Assembly: GCF_019097595.1 (NCBI RefSeq)
Contig: NC_080714.1
Span: 22,160,259-22,224,258, forward strand
Direction of reading: 5' to 3'
Origin: Hemibagrus wyckioides
Taxonomy: Eukaryota; Chordata; Actinopteri; Siluriformes; Bagridae
Length of the DNA: 64,000 nucleotides
Shown here: in pieces, positions 55,075 to 64,000 of the stretch
Position numbering within the stretch: the first letter of the stretch is position 1
Layout: every line of letters begins with the position of its first letter
The notes under the pieces: model-generated
What the model saw: only the letters and a program-made list of their open reading frames with translations
The model's database searches: none
What the model was told of the DNA's origin: nothing
Program-made: the position numbers and the translations under genes

Positions 55075-56011
55075 GCTGGTGTTATGCATTTCTATTATAC
55101 CATAAACTTTTCCAGTAGCTCTTTAGCAATCTGTAAATCACTGGGTTGCAGGAGCTTGGATGATTTACATTGTGTCAGTAACTGGGAACAATGCAAAAAA
55201 GCAAAGAAACTCCAAAACATTGTAATAAATGTGGGTTGAATGTAGTCTTCCTTCTAAAAGATTCCTCCAAATGGTTTGTTGTTAAGTATCAAAGTAAAAA
55301 ATGTCATGTTTTCTAAATAAAATATAAGCAACTGTTGCTATCCAGTAAGATAAAAGATATAACTTTGTCTAAATCTATGGCTAAGATGGAGGAGTCTTTT
55401 TATTTAGTTTTTTAGTCTAATTATACATACATACATACATACATACATACATACATACAGTACATCCTTAAGTGGGGAGAAAACTTGATTAATAATGGGC
55501 AAACACAAAGAAGAAGGAACTATGACAGTGTTTGTATTAATCTTTTTTTATTTTTTTTTTAAAGACAATGACTATCAGCAGTTTAAAGAACATCTGTAAT
55601 TTCTAGTATATTTTAATAATTTGTGATATTTTCCTCCCAAAACATGAATGTAATCTTGAGTGTAGGGTAGATGTTTCATCATCTTCTCTTCTTGGGTCAG
55701 TATGTTAGGTTTACTCTTTTCCTAGAGCTACTGATAGTATAATATGTCTGTAGTATGTTTAAAATACCTAATACTTGATGATGATGATTATTATCATTAA
55801 TACTATTTATTAATTTATTTAGTTATTATTATTTAACCATTTTAGGTTTTCTTCTTAATAGGTATGTATGGCTTTAATCACACTAGTCCTGTGGCTTCTC
55901 TAGTTGAAAGTGACTGAAAAACACTGTTGTGTCCCACAGGAGCATGAGATCATAAGATCATATATATGGTGTAATGTGAATATGTGAGCTCAGGGAAGAC
56001 AAGGCTGTATG
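55075..56011. other. Intergenic with (ATAC)n
   Basis: It contains an (ATAC)n microsatellite at about 55422-55460 and AT-rich sequence. No receptor exon is seen. Confidence 0.5.
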
Positions 56012-56210
56012 TCCCCCTGGTGGTCCAGTGGCAGGATCCTGCACTCTCATTGCCATGGCCCAGGTTCAATTCCCAGGCAGGGTGCCAACCCAGCCACTAA
56101 AAAGTTAACTCTCAGTGCCAAATCATGCAGATCAAATGATCTGCTACAAAACAGCAGACCCTGCCATTGTGCGGGACAAACAATAAGATTAAAAAAAAGG
56201 GAAGACGAGG
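56012..56210 (+). mobile_element. tRNA-derived SINE
   Basis: It starts CCCCTGGTGGTCCAGTGGCA, with the B-box-like CCAGGTTCAATTCCC, body AGTTAACTCTCAGTGCC and an A-rich tail. The 75- and 90-codon ORFs across it are artefacts. Confidence 0.75.
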
Positions 56211-57954
56211 ATGTTTGTAGTAGTGATCCTGAATAATGTGATTTGAATCCTATTTGAAAAATATTCAGGTTTTCATCAGGTGGAGACAGAGAGCAAGGGT
56301 TTTGACCTGTCTCAGTCACATAAAGGTTATTCTTGCAAATACTGTTGATTTTTGGTTTTGATTTCGATTTGAACCAAGCCTATGCTTATTTAATTTACAG
56401 TCTATCACCATACACGGGAGAGAGTCTGAGGGCTGTAAAGCATGCAGTAGCCTGCTGGAAGTTCAAACAATCCCCTGACACTTGAAAGATGTGTAAATAT
56501 TTATGTGTGTGTGGGAGATATGTAGAATCAGATATTTATTATTAATAAGATCAAACAACAATAAAACATAAAACCTGTAAACATTTGTCAATGACAAATG
56601 CTCTGATAGGCTTAGAGTATGTAACTATATCTACTTAGGAAGCATTATCATACAAATCCAATGAAATGAGCATAAGTGTGGTTTTCTGAAGTTTTTTCAA
56701 TATGCAGCACTTTCACAATTTTAACCTTAAGTGAGACAATCTTATGATTCCAATCATTTGAGGTTTATCAAAATTAGTGGGCATAATAAAGGAAGTGGAA
56801 CAAACAGGAAATCTTTGAGAGATTGATAGTGAATACTGAATAACAATTTATTTGTTTGTGCTATGTACGAAAGACAGACATGGTCTGAGATCAAAAAGAT
56901 GGATATAAGACGAGCGGTTAAGTTTCAGCTTTTGTATTACAATCTAAATGTGTTGAACAGCATAAAAGCTATACCCTTTTGTATCAGACCACCCAATGTT
57001 TAGGTGAGCAGAAGTATAGGAACAGATAAAGTAAATAGCACTTAATATTTGGTTGTATATCACAATAGTGCCTTACAATCTTGGCACCAGTTTTAAAAGA
57101 AACATCACCTTCTTATCCATGTTGTTTACTTTGCACATATTACTACCTTTACCACTGTTTGTTGTATACATTATCATGTTCAATACTTGAATACATCTTT
57201 CATGTATTATTATTGTTATATGTTGTGTAACTGTTTGTAAGGTGCAGTATAATATAAATATATATACACAACAGTACATACTATATATATTTTTACTATA
57301 TATATTTTTTTAATGATATCATGAATAATTATATAATTTATCATTTTTATGCAAATATGTATATTTCTAATGCTTTATTTGAGCCAGTCCATGGTTTTAC
57401 TAAGAACTACTGAGAAGAATATTATTCACCAGCAGAGCCGGAGCTACATTAATGTTATGCTAAATTAAACTAAATATTACAAAGTAAGAGAGATTATTGT
57501 GGTAAATGTAAGTGAAATTCTGAATAACATTGTGTTTGCACAGTGTTAAGTCGCTTATCTTAAATACCACACAGTCACAAAGTGTTTTGCACAGTGTTAT
57601 GCAATTTCCCCTTCCTGAACAGAAAGATGTTTTTATGGAAAACAAGAAACCGAAACGTCAGAGTAATCAACTTTGCTTGAAGTAAGACTACAGTGTCAAG
57701 GACAACGAGTAGACAACTGTCCATGACATGAGAACCAAAGTTCCACTGCACTGGTCTAATTCTGTGTTTAGAGAAAAAAATCTACGAGATTATTATAACT
57801 TAAGGAACACTATAATTAGCTAGTTTGTCTATGCTTGGTTCACGTTATATCGACAGCTAGCCTGCTAATGTGAGCATAAATTACTGTGCATTATGTTATG
57901 GTGATAATTAGGTCCTCAGCGGTATAATATAGCACACAAACATAGAGTATATGG
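56211..57954. other. Intergenic, nothing recognised
   Basis: AT-rich sequence with TA-rich patches near 57255-57320. A segment near 57000-57070 resembles Tc1-type leader sequence but is too degraded to call. Confidence 0.35.
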
Positions 57955-59093
57955 TAGGGCTGCACGATTATGACAAAAATCATAATTGTCGAGAATCATA
58001 ATTCCTTTGAAATTGTAATTGTGATTATTAATTAAGATTATCGCAATTTACATTAAATGGTCTTTTGAATAGCTTTATACCATTGTTTGAAGCAACTGCA
58101 TGCCATTTTTTTTTTTATCTTGGTGACTTTTCTATCCTATTTCTTTGAGGGTGGAATCATCAGAGAGTATCTCCGAGACTTGACTTGAGTAAAACGGTCA
58201 ATTACCATACTAGTATTTATAGTGCTGAGAATTTTTCAATAGACAGAACAGTTCTGGTCCACTGTTCACCTAAGTCATGTCTGTATTTTAACTTAAATAC
58301 TACATTAGTTGAATAATAGAAAGTCATGATGTTCAGACTGTAATGTCTTAGTGTTTTAACAGTTAATATTTTATTTAGATTTATCTTTACACTTATTTAA
58401 ATTTAGGCTTTTGTACGTCTTGGGTTTGGAATAATATTCAAAGGGTCCTATGTGTCAGTGGTTTTTTTCAGAACCAAAGACAGTGGGCCTCCTTTTTAAC
58501 ACAACATACATTTGTTAGCCGACTTTTATCATCTGTGTTAACATTAAAAATTAAAAGTTAGGCTGTTATCGGAATAATAACATTGCTTTTTTTTTTTTAT
58601 TTATTGCTGTCCCGCTCAGTCATGTGGTGTGAAAGCGACCCAAACAGATAGGTGCATGACATTAAAGTATCGCGAGAGTGGTTCTAGAGTATATTCGAGC
58701 GCACACTCTCGTGTTATTTGTGTGTGTGTGTGTGTGTGTGTACAGAGATGTCAGTCAAAAGTCATGTATTTTCGGTTCTAATTCTTGATTCTTCTCAGCA
58801 ACTCATTGCAAACTATGTTATATTTCTTTATCAGCGCACATGCTCGCGAAATTAACACGACGAGATAGACATGTGCAAATGGATAATCGGGGCGTTGATA
58901 AAGACACGCCTACAGACTATTAGGCAAATTAAAAGTTTTTATTCACCCCTCACAATGTAACATGCAATAAACACCCCTTAAACACGCAGAATAATGTAAG
59001 TAGATTTTTTTGTAATTGCAGCTTTGAACTATTACCTAATCGTGGTATCTGTAATCGTAATCTCGATTAGAAAATCGATTAATTGCAGCCCTA
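57955..59093. mobile_element. Non-autonomous hAT-like element
   Basis: The termini are TAGGGCTGCA and TGCAGCCCTA, with subterminal ACGATT/AATCG motifs. The 8-bp flanks GTATATGG (57947-57954) and GTACATGG (59094-59101) agree at 7 of 8 bases. The interior has a (TG)n run near 58720-58740 and no transposase. Confidence 0.75.
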
Positions 59094-59101
59094 GTACATG
59101 G

Positions 59102-59821
59102 AGTAACACGTCAAATCATTTATTACTAAAATTCTTTAAACTTAGAGTCTCGGTCATGGTTTTGAATCAAGCCAACCATGTGCACACACAAACAAACAAC
59201 AACAACAACAAAAAACAATAATACCTGGGTTTTTTTCTTTCCTGTCTATGGTACCATAACGTTGCGCGCGTGTTGGAGCTCACCCCAATCCCATATAAAC
59301 TATTTTATCCTTACTCACAGTCCAATTAGATACAAACCTTCATTAGCGTCAATATCGCTAGTTGGAAAAATAAAACAGCAACAAGAGAAAAAACTAAATT
59401 CCAATCCACGTGCATCAATCGGCAAACTCCTAGCACAGTGATAGGTCTCAAATCTTTCGGTGCATTTTTCAGAGCAGAAAAGTTCGTTGGCCCACGGGTT
59501 TCACAAAGCTGAACCGAACCGCGGCTGAACCGAACCGCTTGATTTTTCTTTTCTCCGAGCCCAAAGAAACCCGCAAAACTCCCAGCCCGCTGTCCTCGTG
59601 TTTCTTCTTTCTCTCTTTTTTTCTCCCCCGCCTTCTGTCTCACCCTGGTAGGTCAACTTAAATGTCCTTATTGGCTAAAACCGACTGACACCTTTTCATT
59701 TCATTTTCTGTACCGCTTATCCGATGTATACTCGGGTCACGACTGACCCCTGTCTAGACCAATTACAATACCGGAAAGAAAAAACAAAACCACATAGTAC
59801 ACACTCACAAAAATATATATA

Positions 59822-59861
<40 letters not shown>
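59102..59861. other. Intergenic, with one GC-richer patch
   Basis: Positions 59450-59640 are GC-richer with no recognised coding content. A long (TA)n run lies at about 59815-59866 beside the Tc1. Confidence 0.4.
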
Positions 59862-59867
<6 letters not shown>

Positions 59868-61097
59868 CCAAAAGTATTCGCTCACCTGCCTTGACTCGCA
59901 TATGAACTTAAGTGACATCCCATTCCTAATCCATAGGGTTCAATATGACGTCGGTCCACCCTTTGCAGCTATAACAGCTTCAACTCTTCTGGGAAGGCTG
60001 TCCACAAGGTTTAGGAGTGTGTTTATGGGAATTTTTGACCATTCTTCCAGAAGCGCATTTGTGAGGTCACACACTGATGTTGGACGAGAAGGCCTGGCTC
60101 TCAGTCTCCGCTCTAATTCATCCCAAAGGTGTTCTATCGGGTTGAGGTCAGGACTCTGTGCAGGCCAGTCAAGTTCATCCACACCAGACTCTGTCATCCA
60201 TGTCTTTATGGACCTTGCTTTGTGCACTGGTGCACAGTCATGTTGGAAGAGGAAGGGGCCAGCTCCAAACGGTTCCCACAAAGTTGGGAGCATGGAATTG
60301 TCCTAAATGTCTTGGTATGCTGAAGCATTCAGAGTTCCTTTCACTGGAACTAAGGGGCCAAGCCCAGCTCCTGAAAAACAACCCCACACCATAATCCCCC
60401 CTTCACCAAACTTTACACTTGGCACAATGCAGTCAGACAAGTACCGTTCTCCTGGCAACCGCCAAACCCAGACTCGTCCATCAGATGAAGAAACGCGATT
60501 CGTCACTCCAGAGAACGCGTCTCCACTGCTCTAGAGTCCAGTGGCGGCGTGCTTTACACCACTGCATCTGACGCTTTGCATTGCACTTGGTGATGTATGT
60601 CTTGGATGCAGCTGCTCGGCCATGGAAACCCATTCCATGAAGCTCTCTGCGCACTGTTCTTGAGCTAATCTGAAGGCCACATGAAGTTTGGAGGTCTGTA
60701 GCGATTGACTCTGCAGAAAGTTGGCGACCTCTTCGCACTATGCGCCTCAGCATCCGCTGACCCCGCTCCGTCAGTTTACGTGGCCTACCACTTCGTGGCT
60801 GAGTTGCTGTCATTCCCAAACACTTCCACGTTCTTATAATACAGCTGACAGTTGACTGTGGAATATTTAGGAGCGAGGAAATTTCATGACTGGATTTGTT
60901 GCACAGGTGGCATCCTGTCACAGTTCCACGCTGGAATTCACTGAGCTCCTGAGAGCGACCCATTCTCTCACAAATGTTTGTAAAAACAGTCTGCATGCCT
61001 AGGTGCTTGATTTTATACACCTGTGGCCATGGAAGTGATTGGAACACCTGATTCTGATTATTTGGATGGGTGAGTGAATACTTTTGGCAATATAGTG
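59862..61097 (-). mobile_element. Tc1-like transposon (family b), copy 3
   Basis: It is nearly identical to copies 1 and 2. The left terminus has merged with a (TA)n microsatellite; the right terminus TTTTGGCAATATAGTG is intact. Confidence 0.93.
59940..60963 (-). pseudogene. Tc1 transposase (family b), deletion and nonsense
   Basis: The start at 60963 is intact and the helix-turn-helix region is open. A deletion of about 12-13 bp near 60486 shifts the frame just after WSDESRF. A TAG near 60304 truncates the second part. The [11 protein letters not shown] and [11 protein letters not shown] motifs remain in the last frame. Confidence 0.9.
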
Positions 61098-61199
61098 AAT
61101 ATATATATATATATATGGTTTATAGGTTTGACAAGGGACGATTCTAGGATTTTCATTTAAGGGGGACTCAGCCCTCAATGTGGGTATAATAGTAAAAAA

Positions 61200-62066
61200 A
61201 GCAGCACTAACTGTGGGAGTTTGTGAGAAAAAATTTGTGACTTTCGGGAGTTTAGCCACATTCTTTATTATATCCTCTTTTCTCCTCCTTTTTTCAGCTC
61301 CACTGGGGTAGCTGCGTTTCATTGATTATTTCTAAATTTGTTCCAAATGTATAAAATTCTCACTCTCGCGCGCTCTAAGTCTTCCTCTGCTCTACTCTCA
61401 TCTGACAGTGACATTGCACCGCTCACACCTCGCGCATGTGCAGTACGATAGGAACGTACCACTATTCATGAACCATGGGGGGCCTCGCATTTGAAAAGAT
61501 GTAATATTCATTCGTTCATTCATTGTCTATACCCGCTTATTCCTAGCACTCCTAGGGTCACAGGGGTCTGCTGGAGCCTATCCCAGCGCACATAGGGCAA
61601 AAGGCAGGGGTACACCCTGGACAGGTCGCTAGTCCATCGCAGGGCCACACATAGACAAACAACCACACACACACTCACTCCTATGGACAATTTAGAATTA
61701 CCAATCAACCTAATGTACATGTCTTTGGACTGTGGGAGGAAACCGGAGTACCCGGAGTAAACCCACGCAGGCACAGGGAGAACATGCAAACTCCACACAG
61801 AAAGGCCCCAGTTCGACCCCGGGATTCGGGCCCAGGACCTTCTTGCTATGAGGCAACAGTGCTAACCACTAAGCCACCGTGCTGCCCCAAAGATGTAATA
61901 ATAAAGTTAAAATCTTAATGGTTATGGACAGACCATACAATATATGAAAGAAAATGAATAAGTACTATATGATATATACAGGCTTCTTGGTACTGGTCGG
62001 GGCCCCCTAATTCCCCGGGGTCCTAAGCGGCTGCTTACCTCGCTTATTGGTTAAGTCCGCCCCGGT
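61200..62066 (+). mobile_element. Rearranged copy of the 734-bp hAT
   Basis: It matches 25231-25697 (GCAGCACTAACTGTGGGAG to TAAGTCCGCCCC) and lacks the left 260 bp. A SINE is inserted at 61506-61888. Confidence 0.85.
61506..61888 (-). mobile_element. tRNA-derived SINE, minus strand
   Basis: It is flanked by the exact 11-bp duplication AAAGATGTAAT (61495-61505, 61889-61899). The tRNA-like head is at the right end (complement of CTAACCACTAAGCCACCGTG). It is the same family as 38955-39190. Confidence 0.9.
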
Positions 62067-62067
62067 A

Positions 62068-62132
62068 ACAAGCACTTCACTGCATGTCGTACTGTGTATG
62101 ATTTTGTATGTGACGAATAAAATTTGAATTTG
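62068..62132 (+). mobile_element. L2-type 3' tail
   Basis: AACAAGCACTTCACTGCATG followed by GAATAAAATTTGAATTTGAA, the same tail as the complement of 33567-33640. Only the extreme 3' end is present. Confidence 0.75.
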
Positions 62133-62975
62133 AAGCCAAAGATCTTCCTGATCACACACACATGCACACATACACACACACACACACTTGTCCTCTGATC
62201 CTCGCTCTAAAACGCCGCGGTCTGCGGATTGAAGAACGCACTGAAAGACGGGGAAGAGCCAAAGTCTGCCGCTGTTTTCATATGAAATGTAAAGGGGACT
62301 GAGGCGATCACCAATCTGTGTACAGTTTATGGAGAATCGCAGAATTTTTAGAGGGGCAGAGTAGAAATGTTAGTAGGGTAGGGTGGCTTACTAAACTGCT
62401 CGTTTTAACTCCTAACATACTTTTGGTGATTTCGGCCAAAGCGTTTTTTTTAATTAACAATTCTACAGATCATTCTGTATTTGTGTAACACTAAACAACT
62501 GGAACATTTAAGAACCACTTTAGACAAATTACAACTGATTCCTTGCACAATCAAGGCCTCTAACTTGCATACAGTAGTGCCAGCATAAATGAGGAATGAA
62601 ATAAGAGGTGCAAGTATAATATAGATTATTGTAAAATGATAATAATAATAAAAGGATCTACGCTACACTGATTCACACCCAAGCTGTAAAAGAGATAATA
62701 TTGCATGGCATAAGTGTGAGGGAGAAAATGTAATGAATTTAATGAACTCCTTTTTTAGTAGCAAGATTCTGAAACGATGGGAGGAATCAGAAAAAAGACT
62801 GAATGAAATTTTCTAAAGTTGCATACTGTTTGTGTTCATTTGTGTTTATTATTAAACAATATTACATAAAAATGCTCTTATAAAACGTGTTATTCTTGCT
62901 TACCCCCTCTCCCTAATTAGCCCCTGATGTTTCGGGCTCAGCCCCAGATGTTTACAAATCCTAGAAACGCCCCTG

Positions 62976-63525
62976 CTGATTACTTTAGCTTACTCAACTA
63001 ACTAAAGTGTAACTAGTCATACACAACATAATTAAGATAACGACAGATTTATTCACATACACAAGAAAATCCTTCACTGCTGCGAGCTAACATTATATTC
63101 ATACTAAAGAAAATAGCCATTATGATGACCACAGGACGTGCTCTCCCTCATAGCAAAGGAAAGATGAGATCTCACCTTAACCTCTTCTTTGTCTCCTAGA
63201 CAGAAATGAGCAGTATTTAAGACTTGAATGAGATTTTAGGCATTTTCTCCATCTTCTCAAATGTTTCTCCTGAGAATGTTTCTCTTTGAGAAATACCTGA
63301 GAACTTTAAATGGTCTCAAATGTGGCTCATTATTTGGGAATTAAGTTCTCAACTTGGTCTCAAATATTGGTCCAAGATCATTACCTTTTTGTATATTATT
63401 TTTTTCTTTCCCCAATGTGCAATTAGAACTTTCTGCTTGCAAAAAGAACGTACTTATGAAGTCAACCATGTGTTAAATGAATCAACTATGTATTAAATTT
63501 TACATACAAATAAAATGTATAAATA
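62976..63525. other. Intergenic, nothing recognised
   Basis: AT-rich sequence without a bounded element or exon. Confidence 0.4.
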
Positions 63526-64000
63526 CAGTACCAGTTTGGACACACCTTCTAATTCAGTGTTTTTTGTTTAGGGATTTATTTTCTACATTCTAGAACAATG
63601 CTGGAGATTTCAAAACTATGAAATAACACACATGGATTTATGTAATATGACAGCAAAAAACAAGAGTCAGTTGTTATTTTAAGACACGAAGGTCAGGTGT
63701 TCTGGAATAGTTCTTGCAAGAACAGTATTGTCAAATGCATTTCCAAAACCCATCAAGCACCATGATGAAACTGGCTCACATGAAGACCATCCCAGTAAAG
63801 CAAGACCAAAACTTACCTCTGCTGCAGAGGAGAAGTTCATTTAGAGTTACCAGCCTCAGAAATCACCAATTAACAGCACCTCAGATTAGAGCCGTTATGA
63901 CGGCTTTACAGAGCATCAGTAGCAGACATATCTCAATATCAACTGTTCAAAGGACATTATTGTGTATTTCGGCCGCCTTCAGCATTGTTTTACAATGTAG
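63526..64000 (+). mobile_element. Tc1-like transposon (family d), runs off the window
   Basis: It starts CAGTACCAGTTTGGACACAC after TA at 63524-63525. The interior has remnants of a transposase frame (ACCTCTGCTGCAGAGGAGAA, GAGTTACCAGCCTCAGAAAT) with indels. The right end lies outside the window. Confidence 0.75.

Larger units (their letters stand above)
61132..62975. mobile_element. Composite hAT-type element (family 1) with nested inserts
   Basis: The left end (CAAGGGACGATTCTAGG) and the right end (CCTAGAAACGCCCCTG) are inverted copies of the family-1 terminus. Family-1 interior sequence is at 62135-62370 and matches 11860-12065. Other elements fill 61200-62132. The flanking 8-mers differ, so it may be a chimera of two copies. 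Confidence 0.55.

Overview
The window looks like accessory, transposon-rich nuclear DNA from a teleost fish. It has multi-exon genes with GT-AG introns, tRNA-derived SINEs of teleost type, L2, L1, RTE and I-like LINEs, a chromodomain Ty3/gypsy element, several Tc1 families and several hAT families. Species cannot be fixed by eye. An ostariophysan such as a catfish or characin is a guess from the repeat mix.

The host content is a tandem array of TNF-receptor-superfamily genes resembling TNFRSF14 (HVEM) and CD40, all on the + strand. In order they are B (11.1-12.8 kb, pseudogene), A (21.2-22.7 kb, coding but odd at its last exon), C (28.0-29.3 kb, intact, 226 codons), D (46.4-49.1 kb, intact, 253 codons) and E (54.5-55.1 kb, pseudogene). 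All share the exon plan ~130/123-126/156/88 nt with phases 1-1-1-2. B and C are one subtype; A, D and E are the other. Flanking DNA is also paralogous: 10.1-11.0 matches 24.2-25.9 kb, 12.8-12.96 plus 16.35-16.62 matches 31.7-32.2 kb, and 19.93-20.37 matches 32.65-32.92 plus 37.89-38.08 kb. The array therefore grew by duplicating a two-gene unit (B-A, then C-D). The shared promoter and first exon of A and D carry a TATA-like box followed by an ISRE-like motif.

Region by region: 0-1.8 kb holds the last exons of an unrecognised type I membrane protein. 1.9-8.2 kb is a nest of hAT, L1 and a gypsy element. 8.2-11.1 kb is unassigned sequence plus the first duplicated block. 11.1-12.8 kb is pseudogene B, split by a hAT inside a hAT. 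12.96-16.34 kb holds two minus-strand LINEs. 16.6-19.9 kb is a decayed second gypsy copy. 19.9-22.7 kb is gene A. 24.2-25.9 kb is the second duplicated block with a 734-bp hAT. 27-29.3 kb is an L2 piece and gene C. 29.4-30.9 kb is a Tc1. 32.9-37.9 kb is an unclassified transposon encoding a CXC-domain protein and itself split by an L2 and a Tc1. 38.2-45.0 kb is a large terminal-inverted-repeat element in intron 1 of gene D. 46.4-49.1 kb is gene D. 49.9-53.3 kb holds RTE and L2 fragments. 54.3-55.1 kb is pseudogene E. The remainder is SINE, hAT and Tc1 copies, ending in a Tc1 that runs off the window.

Most length differences between the paralogous units come from transposons, many of which can be dated against each other by nesting and by target-site duplications. 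No tRNA, rRNA or CRISPR array was seen.
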